This document shows positions 11,251-20,095 of a stretch of 64,000 nucleotides of DNA, piece after piece. The first letter of the stretch is position 1. Every line of letters begins with the position of its first letter. A program made the position numbers and the translations under genes. A model generated the notes under the pieces. The model did not search any database. It saw nothing but the letters and a program-made list of their open reading frames with translations, and was not told the DNA's origin. The DNA comes from Poa pratensis (lineage: Eukaryota > Streptophyta > Magnoliopsida > Poales > Poaceae): NCBI GenBank assembly GCA_947311845.1, contig CAMZMU010000096.1:11196507-11260506 (forward strand), written 5' to 3'.

Positions 11251-11360
11251 GGAATTCCCTATAACCCCCCAGCCACTTAAAACCCCACATGTCAGCCTCA
11301 GCGGCGGGGGGCTCATAATGCCATAACCCTGCCACGTGGGGGGTTATCAGAAATTATCCC
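11251..11360. mobile_element. 110-bp Mutator-type MITE at the TATA box of CBF B
   Basis: The element is flanked on both sides by the 9-bp word GGATATATA (11242-11250 and 11361-11369), a Mutator-length target duplication. Its ends form an imperfect inverted repeat built on ATAACCCCCC (left GGAATTCCCTATAACCCCCC; right, reversed, GGGATAATTTCTGATAACCCCCC). Removing the element and one 9-bp copy gives GGGGGAGGATATATATAGGCAAG, almost identical to CBF A at 8470-8489. Internally it carries CCACGTGG at 11332-11339, a G-box with an ABRE-type ACGTG core. Confidence 0.85.
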
Positions 11361-11600
11361 GGATATATATAGGCAAGCAAGCGGCGGTGGTTTCCCGGCG
11401 CGTCGCTCGGGTGGGAGGAAATGAAATTTGTGGACCCACGCTGATGATGCAAGCGCGTCGTAGCGTGCGAGCCACAAATATGGGCGCGCCTTCCTTTCTT
11501 AATTTAGTACTAGTAAGCAATCCTTGTCCGAACAACAGTCAGCAATGGCACTGCAAAAATATCTAGGATGCATCGCTTATTATTTGCGATCTCAAATCTT
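11361..11600 (-). promoter_or_regulatory. Displaced upstream promoter of CBF B
   Basis: This segment continues the homology to CBF A (GGCAAGCAAGCGGC-G-GGTTTCCCGGC-CGTCGCTCG). It includes an AGCGCGTCG CGCG-box-like site at 11452-11460 and the conserved TTGTCCGAAC-ACAGTCAGCA block. It now starts at a second TATATATA (11363-11370) created by the target-site duplication. Confidence 0.5.
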
Positions 11601-11959
11601 TGCTTCCAAACGAGGGAAAGAAAAATCTTTTATTTTTTGAGATGGGCCATATGATATTGGGTGGGAAGGAGGCCCAGAGGGCGACGTACCGTGCTACCGA
11701 GCGTGCTACCTGCGTCGTCACGATAACCTCAAAAAAAAAAAAAACCTGCGTCGTCTCGATCACCTGCCCCCACTGGGGAGTGACGAGGATTTTTGGCGGG
11801 ACATTGATGGCGGAAAAGATCTCGCGCCTCGCCTGGCTTTTAAAAAGATGGTCTGGGCCACCATCAGGATTAATTAGCGTGATTTGGACCTCTGGATTCC
11901 ACGTGGACCAATCAAATCTGCCATTAGGGTCACCCCTCGGGCACTCCACCCACAAGAAC

Positions 11960-12210
11960 GGATATGACCTATTTATGGAATATTCTGAGAGTGGTCAGCG
12001 ACCTTCTTTTTCCCAAACCAATAGTGTGGCTGGTGGTGTGTCTTTGTCGTGACCTCTGAATTGCATAATGACTATTCTTTGTTTTTATTTTCTTTCGATG
12101 CTTAAAAAAAGTGTTGCCGGGAGTAGAAAATGGAAGCATTCCCCAAAGGTGGAAATTTTATCCGAATTTGTCCTCACCAGCTGTCAACTCTTTTGTTTTA
12201 CTTGCCGCCC
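11960..12210. repeat. CBF upstream module, copy 3
   Basis: The segment GACCTATTTATGGAATATTCTGAGAGTGGTCAGCGACC and the following GTAGAAAATGGAAGCATTCCCC, ATTTGTCCTCACCAGCTGTC correspond to 6258-6545 and 8980-9085. It lies upstream of CBF B. No gene is seen. Confidence 0.6.
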
Positions 12211-12287
12211 ACCCGTCACGCTCAAGCGGGTTGTGGATCCACGAGCAGCTAGCCCTTGTGAATAGGGTTGCGGCGCGGCGCCCGAAT

Positions 12288-12409
12288 CCATCTCCCAAAA
12301 TATCAGTGGGCACAACTTTGTCTAGATACACATATATCTAGTCTAAATACTTAACTAGATACATATGAATTTAGACAAATCTATGCCCACTAATATGGAT
12401 CGGAGGGAG
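12288..12409. mobile_element. Degenerate Stowaway MITE
   Basis: The right end reads GATCGGAGGGAG followed by TA. The left arm (ATCAGTGGGCAC...TTTGTCTAGAT) is the inverted partner of the right arm (ATTTAGACAAATCTATGCCCACTAATATGGAT). The outermost left bases have decayed. Confidence 0.65.
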
Positions 12410-13145
12410 TACTAGTTAATTGATAGTGGCTGAGCTCGGTATGCGTTGTGATCTACTTTGGGGGGTCTTTCGTGGGACACTGACTACAACCCTAATTGTA
12501 ACAAAACCGGCAGGACTCATCACCAAATCCAGAGTTTGGAGCTCCTTTTCTTTAACGGGAAAACAGTAAGTCAGTCTGTCGTACCGTATATTTTTTTTTA
12601 TTAAAGTTTATTTGTTTTACGTATATATCAAGGAAAAAAGAAAAAAATTATACGCGAGTTTGTATCTAGTCTTTAGTAGCCGGAATTTTCTTTTGCTTTG
12701 CCCGGTGCATAACCAAGTACATGTTGTCTTATAGCTTTCTTTTCCAATTCTAAATTGAAGGTCTTTCATTTCTTTCTGTCCAAATATTCCAGCAGTCATC
12801 GCCAAATCCAAAATTGGAGCTCGTCATAGCACACACCTTCTTCGTTCCCTGATCCTGTCTTATGGCTGGCACCGCACAGGAACAGATGAAACTATCCCGA
12901 ACCAGCGCGAGTTGATTTAGCTTCAGGCGAGTGAAAAGGATATAAACTTTCGGTTTCGCTAATTCTCGCTCGAATGATAATTAAGTTAAATCTCATTCAA
13001 CTCTAGGACAACAATTTTGCTATTTCTCACTAGAATTATAGACCTTTGAATTCTATCGTGATTTGTGCTAGACATGGCTTACGACCGAGATTTTACCAAC
13101 TGTTGGGTTGCTTCCTGGTTCAGTGAAATCACCTAAATGAATTAT
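12410..13145. other. Intergenic stretch before CBF C
   Basis: No gene or clear element is seen. Two copies of a word like CACCAAATCCA-A-TTGGAGCTC occur at 12520-12543 and 12800-12822. Confidence 0.4.
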
Positions 13146-13512
13146 CAGTCGATCGAGAATGTCGACCGATAAATAGTCTCTGTCCTAAACTTTAGCATCA
13201 CAAGGGAAGATATTTCTTCGTTTATTTCGACGGATCAAAATTCTAACGCTTACATACTATGCTGCTCCACTAGCACTACGTATAAAAAAAAAGGTGATTG
13301 AGCGACACATCACGTGTAAGCATCTTGTCCTCCTGGCCATACGATTCAGCAAGGAGGTGCTCCGGATCGAGACTGCTCTTGGACAGGAAACCGGGGAAAG
13401 ACCCATGGTTTCGGTAGCTTCAACCGGCTGTCCTGGATGGGTTCTTCTAGGCCACATCTCCTGGATTAGCGTCGTTTGGTTACCAGTTATAGTCACCACA
13501 CATGAAGTGATA
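13146..13512. repeat. CBF-cluster flanking module, copy 2
   Basis: This is the best-preserved copy of the module found at 5939-6262. It lies about 200 bp downstream of the CBF C stop codon. It ends GGTTACCAGTTATAGTCACCACACATGAAGTGA, a word also present at 16645-16680 and, diverged, at 19765-19790. Confidence 0.7.
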
Positions 13513-13692
13513 CCACCCTTTTTTGGAACCACCGTTGATTATTCGACCAGCAGAAACATCTTTATCTTGTTCCTCTCTGTTTCTTCGGACGTGTGTCATG
13601 GAATCTCATGAGTTTAATTTTATCTTGCTGAATGTACTCTGTAGGCAGGTTCAGTTAGTTCCATACGGTTTCAGAGAGCAGGTTCGGGTGTT

Positions 13693-14373
13693 TCAGTTGC
13701 TCCAGAGCGCGGTGTCAGCTCCGGCATCCCAGCGCATCTGGGTGAATTCCGGTGGCGGCGGCTCGAGGATCATCCCCTCCGCGAGGTCCGCGTAGTACGA
13801 TCCCATGTCCATATCGCCGGACATGTCCAGCTCGAAGTCAAACATGTCGCTGCTCAGTGCAGCCGCCGGCACGTCATTAAACACTTCGTCGGCAAATGGC
13901 GGCGACGTTGCCAACGAGCCGCCGTTTTCCGCATACGACGGCACGGACGCGCTGGAGGTGTCGACCTCGTCCACGGGGACGGTGGTGGCCTCCCGGCGCT
14001 GGAAGTCCGCGACGGCGGCGAGAGCGGCGCGCCGGACGTCGCCAAGGTCGGCGAGCGTGGCAGGCACGGCGAGCAGCCACGCGGAGTCAGCGAAGTTGAG
14101 GCACACGGCGGAGCGGCCGCCCAGCGCGAGCATCGCGGCGTCGTGCACGCGCGCGGCGGACTCGGCGGTGACGTAGGTGCCGAGCCAGAGCCGCTCGCCG
14201 TGCTTACCGGGGACGCGCACCTCGCATACCCAACGGCCGGCGCTGCCCCGGCGCCGCACGCCACGGTACACCGGGTGCCGCGTCTCCTTGAACTTGGTGC
14301 GCCCCGCGGGGCGTTTCGGGTGCGAATACGGCGAGGAAGGGGAATTCCATTGCTCGGCGCCGCCCATGTCCAT
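13693..14373 (-). CDS. CBF: CBF/DREB1 transcription factor C
   Basis: This intronless gene encodes 226 residues from the ATG at 14373 ([20 protein letters not shown]). The AP2 domain spans about residues 35-92 and is bounded by [15 protein letters not shown] and DSAWLLAVP. The C-terminal half has the [11 protein letters not shown] acidic motif, then [19 protein letters not shown], and ends in ALWSN; these are transactivation features of this CBF class. [21 protein letters not shown] and LALGGRS fit the Triticeae group III clade that includes CBF12, 15 and 16; the exact member is not assigned. It differs clearly from A and B and is paired with the gene at 16900. The frame is intact. Confidence 0.93.
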   Translation of the reverse strand: MDMGGAEQWNSPSSPYSHPKRPAGRTKFKETRHPVYRGVRRRGSAGRWVCEVRVPGKHGERLWLGTYVTAESAARVHDAAMLALGGRSAVCLNFADSAWLLAVPATLADLGDVRRAALAAVADFQRREATTVPVDEVDTSSASVPSYAENGGSLATSPPFADEVFNDVPAAALSSDMFDFELDMSGDMDMGSYYADLAEGMILEPPPPEFTQMRWDAGADTALWSN

Positions 14374-14660
14374 AGCTGACTTGCTGCCGATGGCTCGATG
14401 CTGGAATATCAACTGTGGATCAGTGTGAGGTGGCAGATGAGCTTGTCGAGCTCGAGCTCGGAGTGTTAGGTAACTCAATGTGATGTGTGGAGTGCGGTAT
14501 TATATACTCTAGTTTATGTGTGACGCGCTCAAAACGTGAGTGGCGGCGGCGCCTTACTGGTGCCGACTGCCCGTTGAAACGGGACACCCGATGGCGACCT
14601 GACGCGTGGCGTTTTGCAGAGATAAGCAAAAGGTAGCTTCGTGCCCAAGCGTGAACGAGT
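14374..14660 (-). promoter_or_regulatory. Promoter of CBF C
   Basis: A TATATA box lies at 14501-14506, 128 bp above the ATG. A 23-bp block around GACGCGTGGCGTTTTGC at 14599-14621 is identical in the CBF D promoter (17824-17846). It includes ACGCGT/CGCG, a possible CAMTA target. Confidence 0.6.
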
Positions 14661-14739
14661 GGTGATGGACTGATCGGGCTCCACGAAGCCCATGGAGGTC
14701 CAGGGAGGCAACCAGAGACGACATCACGACGAATTTGCA

Positions 14740-15299
14740 CTGATCCTAATAATCTTATTCCATTTGTTTCTCCTAATTTGAAGAAGAAGTCCTAGAATTT
14801 TCGGCACTCACTTAGAAATCCGTACTTCCATCTATCGGGAAAAAATCAACCACATCTAGACACTTCAAAAGATTCTGACTTTCAGTTACATGCGTTTGAG
14901 CTCCATAAATATAAATTATGAGTTGGAAATTTTCGGAAATTGAGAAATATGGGATCTTAAGTACTCCGTAGATCTATTTCACCTTTTAGAAAAAGAACCC
15001 AAAAAATTCAACTAAAACATGCTATTAAATTTCCAAAGAAGTGTTGATAAGGGGCTGTCCACACCTATCTAGTGGCGACGACGGGGCGAGTGCCGCACGT
15101 CATGACTTGGCCCACGGAGGATTCAGTGGTATGCTTCTAAAACCCCACACGACCCGACACTATATCTACGAGGTTGGTGCTAATATATGTTTGACTATGC
15201 CAATTATAAATGGCATGAAGTTGAGAGCCATAGATTTGTTTTTTATAGTGGGCAGATTGCATTAGAACTTGGATCATTCACAAAACTGAGCTTGGCATG
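14740..15299. other. Intergenic stretch
   Basis: No gene is seen. The sequence is moderately AT-rich and has no clear element ends. Confidence 0.4.
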
Positions 15300-15315
15300 G
15301 TCACATATCATAACA

Positions 15316-15440
15316 AAATACAAGACCGGAGGGGGGACTCCACCCCGGCTTTGTCATTAAGATAGAAGTGAGGACTCGAACCCGAGACCTGGCCCTTATG
15401 CGCATATGCACGGCTACCACTAGTCCACGGAAGAGTTCTC
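15316..15440 (-). mobile_element. tRNA-derived SINE
   Basis: The 125-bp insert is flanked by a perfect 16-bp target duplication GTCACATATCATAACA (15300-15315 and 15441-15456). On the minus strand it has a Pol III A box (TGGACTAGTGG within 15414-15428) and a perfect B box GGTTCGAGTCC (15372-15382), about 35 bp apart as in tRNA genes. The tail is CTTGTATTTT-like. It is a complete, precisely bounded SINE, not a functional tRNA gene. Confidence 0.88.
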
Positions 15441-15456
15441 GTCACATATCATAACA

Positions 15457-16000
15457 CCGCTATAAATTTATCATGCTAACAAAAATATACATATAAGAAG
15501 TGCCATAAAAAAATTGGATATCAATGTCTTTTATTACTCTTACATGCTCACACACATGCATTTGTGTAAAGAAGCTATTCTTGTTTATTTATCGCTTTTT
15601 ACTCCACTGATTACCGATATAGGGGGTGTCGATTGAGTAAAACTCACAACTTTAGATACAACCATGGTCGAAGCAGATTGAATTCGTGATTTCGTTATGA
15701 ATAGACTTGCTCGTGGCTGAGAGATAAATACCAGCTATCCTCATGAAGTTTGATAATCAAACTGTTGTTATCAAAGCGAACACTCCAAACGATAACATAT
15801 AATCATCACGACAGTTAAAAAGAAGATCAAATTCCACCTGGGGAAATGAGGGACTCGGGAGTGATAATGTGTATGTAATTGAGATAGATGCTCTAGGGTA
15901 TTGTCTATTCTCCGCCACATGCCTAGTCTGCCTATGCTTGCTAATCTAGTAAATTTAAATGTCATGATATTAATAATGGAATTAAACCAATACAAAAGGC
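15457..16000. other. AT-rich intergenic stretch
   Basis: No gene or element ends are recognised. The 74-codon frame on the minus strand at 15771-15995 has no domain. Confidence 0.4.
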
Positions 16001-16002
16001 TA

Positions 16003-16162
16003 CTCCCTCCGTTTTTTAATATAAGATGTTTTAGGTGTTGCCATGTTGACTAGACTCACACAAAAATGGGTGCATATACACACTAAAACATGTATACATA
16101 CATGTGGACACATGTGCATGTGGCAAAAGGCTAAAACATCTTATATTAAAAAGCGGAGGGAG
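16003..16162. mobile_element. Stowaway MITE
   Basis: The inverted repeat ends are CTCCCTCCG and CGGAGGGAG, flanked by TA on both sides. The arms TTTTTTAATATAAGATGTTTTA and TAAAACATCTTATATTAAAAAG pair almost fully, so it can fold into one long hairpin. Confidence 0.92.
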
Positions 16163-16199
16163 TAGTAATTAATTCAACAACAGGGGAGCTATAAACTTC

Positions 16200-16690
16200 A
16201 AAGCTATCTTGAGAAAAAAAAGCCTTGTTCATTTCACGGGATCAAAACACTAACATTAGAAGAACAAATACAACAGTGTTTACTCCTACTGCGCTACTCC
16301 ACCGGAACATAATATCTAAGGTGGCACGTCATCTAAAAAGTGACACTTCCACGTTATACTAAAAGAATCTAGGCATGTTTACTTAGAGAGGCCTCAAAAA
16401 AAAAAAAAAAAAAAAAAAAGAATCTAGGCATCTTGTCCTCTTGGCCACATGATTCAGGAAGGAGAGACACATCAGATCGCCGCGTCAATTTGCGCGGCTA
16501 CGAGGACTTTGAGGAAACTGGGAAAAGATTCGAGGATTTGGTTGCTTTTCAACCATCTGACCTCGGATTGGTTCTCGGCCACACCTTCTGGATTATCGTG
16601 CTTGGAGAGGACCACCTTGTCGGATTACCCAGCGTTGATCTTTCTGGTTCTCGTTTTATAGTCTCCACACATGAAGTGACAGGATCTTTT
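16200..16690. repeat. CBF-cluster flanking module, copy 3
   Basis: It shares CACGGGATCAAAACACTAAC, CTACTCCACC, GGCATCTTGTCCTCTTGGCCA, GATTCAG-AAGGAG, CTGGATTA-CG and TCTCCACACATGAAGTGA with 13218-13512. A pure A run (16396-16418) sits in the middle between two copies of AGAATCTAGGCAT. It lies downstream of CBF D. Confidence 0.65.
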
Positions 16691-16899
16691 TCTGGAAGTA
16701 ATCTTTTATCGATCTGTCTGAACTCTGAAAACAGTTGACCTTCAATCGATAGACAAGCAGCAGCAGTGTCCTTCGACTCGTTTCTTTCACTTGTTCCTCT
16801 CCACGCTTGCTCGGATGTGTGGCATGTAATTTTGTTTAGTTCAGTTAAGGACAGATTTTAGAGAGCGGGAGCTGCAGGTTCAGTTCCCTCCATACGGGT

Positions 16900-17634
16900 T
16901 CAGAGAGCAGGGTGGGGTGTTTCGGTTTCAGTAAGAGCTCCAGAGCGCGGCGTAATCTGCTCCGCCGTCCCAGCACACCTCCGTGAATTCCGGCGCCGGC
17001 GGCGGCTCCAGGAGCATCCCCTCCGCGAGGTCCGCGTAGTAGGATGCCAGGTCCATCTCCCGGGCATGCCGAACTCGAAGTCGAACATGTCGCTGCTCAG
17101 TACTGCAGCCGCCGGCACCTCGAACAGTCCGTCCAGTTCAGAAGGCTGGGAGGACGCCGACGAGCCGGCGTTGTCCGCGGACGACGATGTGGACGCGCTG
17201 GAGGTGTCGGTCTCGTCAATGGGGACGGTCCCGACGCAATTGCCGGCCTCCCGGCGCTGGAAGTCTGCGACGGAGGCTAGTGCCGCGCGCCGGACGTGGG
17301 CGAGGTCGGCGAGCGCGGCCGGCATGACGAGTAGCCACGCGGAGTCCGCGAAGTTGAGGCACGCGGCGGAGCGGCCGCCCAGCGCGAGCATGGCGGCGTC
17401 GTGCGCGCGCGCGGCGGACTCGGCGGTGACGTGGGTCCCGAGCCAGAGCCGCACGCCGCGCTTGCCGGGGACGCGCACCTCGCAGACCCATCGGCCGGCG
17501 CTGCCACGGCGCCGCACCCCGCGGTACACCGGGTGCCGCGTCTCCTTGAACTTGGTGCGACCCGCAGGGCGCTTCGGGTGCGAAGACGCCGAGGAAGGGG
17601 AACTCCAGTGCTCGGCGGCGCCGGCCATGTCCAT
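16900..17634 (-). CDS. CBF: CBF/DREB1 transcription factor D, frameshifted tail
   Basis: This intronless gene starts [20 protein letters not shown] at 17634 and encodes 244 residues. The AP2 domain (about residues 36-93), [15 protein letters not shown] and DSAWLLVMP are intact and close to CBF C. After [11 protein letters not shown] the frame changes. The last 52 residues are basic and arginine-rich ([17 protein letters not shown]) instead of the [10 protein letters not shown] acidic region of CBF C. Alignment of the DNA with CBF C shows one base missing near 17056-17061 (TCCATCTCCCGG against TCCATATCGCCGG). The former stop frame can be seen ending at 16928-16930. DNA binding should survive, but the activation region is altered. 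It could be a weakened or inhibitory factor, a pseudogene, or a sequence error. Confidence 0.85.
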   Translation of the reverse strand: MDMAGAAEHWSSPSSASSHPKRPAGRTKFKETRHPVYRGVRRRGSAGRWVCEVRVPGKRGVRLWLGTHVTAESAARAHDAAMLALGGRSAACLNFADSAWLLVMPAALADLAHVRRAALASVADFQRREAGNCVGTVPIDETDTSSASTSSSADNAGSSASSQPSELDGLFEVPAAAVLSSDMFDFEFGMPGRWTWHPTTRTSRRGCSWSRRRRRNSRRCAGTAEQITPRSGALTETETPHPAL

Positions 17635-17860
17635 TGCTGGCTGAAGCTTAGTATGATTGTCAACTGGGGATGAGTGTCAGGTGGCAGACAACTGTGGATG
17701 AGCTTGTTCTTTGGCTATTCGAGGTCGAGCTTCGAGTATTTGGTAACTCAGTCTGGTCTGTGGAGCGCGCTGTTTATATAGTTTTGCCTGACGCGCTAAA
17801 AGCGAGCGCGTGGTGGCTCATCGCTGACGCGTGGCGTTTTGCAGAGCCCCCACCCCCGTT
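17635..17860 (-). promoter_or_regulatory. Promoter of CBF D
   Basis: A TATATA box lies at 17775-17780, about 141 bp above the ATG. The GACGCGTGGCGTTTTGC block shared with CBF C is at 17824-17846. Confidence 0.55.
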
Positions 17861-17879
17861 GAAGCATCCATCCAACTCT

Positions 17880-19000
17880 ATTTCTCCCTTGTCTTAGGCA
17901 TGACTATCGTTCCCTGAGCCGATTAAAAAATAAATACACCTAGAAAAAACGGCTTCCTAATGATTTTGGATGAGCTTGAGAATTCAGAGAAGAGGAGTTA
18001 GAACTTTTGGACACACTTTTACAAATCCTTAATACCAACTTAGTTACATGAGTCTTAAACTATAAGCTCTTACAAAAGCGAATCACAACCTTTACTAAAA
18101 CATTCTTAGGTTATCAAAAGGAGAATAAAAATATGGGCTTCTACCTTCATCAGTTTCCCCTTCTAGAAAGAGACTCCATATGATTTGGTCTAAGTAATTT
18201 TATTAACATCTAAAAATGTTGTTCAGGAACTCCCCCACCATTCCAGCAACGATGATAGAGAGGATGTCGCGAGTCAAGCCTTAGCGCACGACTAGGCCTT
18301 ACCATACATCAGTCAGGCCAGACTTCGAGTCGCTTAGGCCCGGCCCCATGTCAAGGTTGAAAACATGCCCGAGGCTGGCCCTAAAATAGAGGAAAATCAC
18401 ATCGGGCATTGGGTCATTCCTTCCTTATATACTGCCCAATGTAAAGTCCGGGTCCGACCCAACATCCGGGCTAAAGAAACAAGTGCGAGACTGGCCCGAT
18501 GGCATAGCTCGACCTGACCCGGGATTTTTCAGTCGGGCCAGGGCCAGGTTGTTGTGCGAGGCTTACTCACGACATGCTTAGTTGTATGATTCTTGAATCC
18601 CAGTCGGTGGTAATATGCGTTTGATTTTGCCATATGAAAAACAATGCGAAATGGAGTACCATATGTTCTCTTTGCGAGTAGGTAGGACTTAATAGAAAAT
18701 ATTCCTTGACATTAACCACAAAGTGTCCCTTCTGAAATTCTGTAGGATTTCTAAGCAAACAAATTCAACAACCTCCATAGAGAGGCTCTAAAGATTGAAA
18801 ATATTCACACAAAAAAATCTTTCAAATATTGTCTTTGACCCTTACAAGATTACTAAACTATATATGTTTACCCATAGGATCATGAACTTTGCCACCACAT
18901 CCGAGAAATAGGAAGGCCAAAGCAACTTTTGCATTGATCATCATATTAGCCATTTTTTTGAAATGCAAGATGCTCATTGAATGATAAGAAAATCATGCTC
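17880..19000. other. Intergenic stretch with GC-rich island
   Basis: No gene is seen. Positions 18240-18560 are GC-rich and repeat words such as GGCCCGG, CTGGCCC and GGGTC-GA-C-CC in both orientations, suggesting the subterminal part of an unidentified DNA transposon. The rest is AT-rich. Confidence 0.35.
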
Positions 19001-19007
19001 ACTTATA

Positions 19008-19131
19008 CCCCCTCCGTTCCAAATTAGATGACTTTCATTTGTCCACATGCGGATGTATGTAGACATGTTACGTGTATAGGTACATCCACATGTTGATGCA
19101 TGAAAAGTCATCTAATTTAGAACGGAGGGAG
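19008..19131. mobile_element. Stowaway MITE
   Basis: The ends CCCCCTCCGTTC and GAACGGAGGGAG are flanked by TA. The arms TTCCAAATTAGATGACTTTCAT and ATGAAAAGTCATCTAATTTAGA pair. Confidence 0.9.
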
Positions 19132-19336
19132 TACAACACAACTCCAGATTTTATTCAATTAAAGGATTTTTTACGTTATGTTCCTAAATGAAACGGGATA
19201 CCTATTTATAACTAATTCCTATTATACAAAGCAGTCCAGATAGAATGAGCAAAATAAAAAGTTTCATAATGAACAGAAAAATAGGATGACTCAAAGAAGT
19301 TCTCTACCGCGAACTTTGTATAGCGTGCATGACTTA

Positions 19337-20095
19337 GCACAACTAGGAACTTCCGAAGCTCCATGTAATTGGAGTAAACATGTACTTAAGTTGGCACATC
19401 ACATCGATCTTGCCCTGTTGGCCGAAGGATTTTCGGAGAGAGACGCCGACTCAGTGAGCTAGTAACGCGTGAGAGCTGCACTGCGGCTGCTTCCTCCACC
19501 ACCACAAGCTCACTGGACCAGCGAACGCGACGGCACTGCAGCAGGGCACGCTTGTGGCTCGGACGGTTTTGACAGGAACAGGGGAGAAGATTCAGCGCTT
19601 CAGTCGCTGTATGTAACCTGCTACTTGCCGGCCAGGCCATTTCTAGAGCGCTTGGGCAGTGTACGGGGCACCACATATATCATCGGGATCAGCGTACTAC
19701 TTCTTGGGCCACATGCTGTAGTGGTACTGGATAATAAGTCGATGACGATAGCTACTTGGTCTTCCATTCCTGTTGGTATCACCACACATGAACGTAGTAA
19801 ACCTTCTTTTAGGATTCTTTCTTTTAGCCATCATTTTCAACCAAAAGTGACGTCCCTCGATGTAATATGTTTTTGGTGTTCCGTTTTTGTAGGTTAGGAC
19901 TTTGCATGCTTGTTGCAATCACGTCTGGCTGTCAAGTGCTCCACTACGGTTATGTTATACTACAGGAATCCTCTTCAGTTTGTTCTAAAGCCAGTGTCAA
20001 AACTCACTAGTACTGAAGTATTCACCTGTGCACGAACGGTATCACTTTGCACAACTAGGAACTTCCGAAGCTCCATGTAATTGGAGTAAACATGT
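19337..20095. repeat. 47-bp direct repeats bracketing a CBF-flank remnant
   Basis: The 47-bp word beginning GCACAACTAGGAACTTCCG and ending GGAGTAAACATGT occurs without change at 19337-19383 and 20049-20095. Between them, 19386-19815 resembles the CBF 3' module (CATCACATCGATCTTG, TTGGCCGAAGGATT, ATCACCACACATGAACG). No CBF gene follows, since GEN1 comes next. This suggests a CBF copy was lost here, or the module was duplicated without its gene. Confidence 0.65.

Noticed and set aside
15372..15428. Possible tRNA gene
   Set aside because: A and B boxes are present, but no cloverleaf-forming arms were evident, and a 16-bp target duplication shows it is a SINE.
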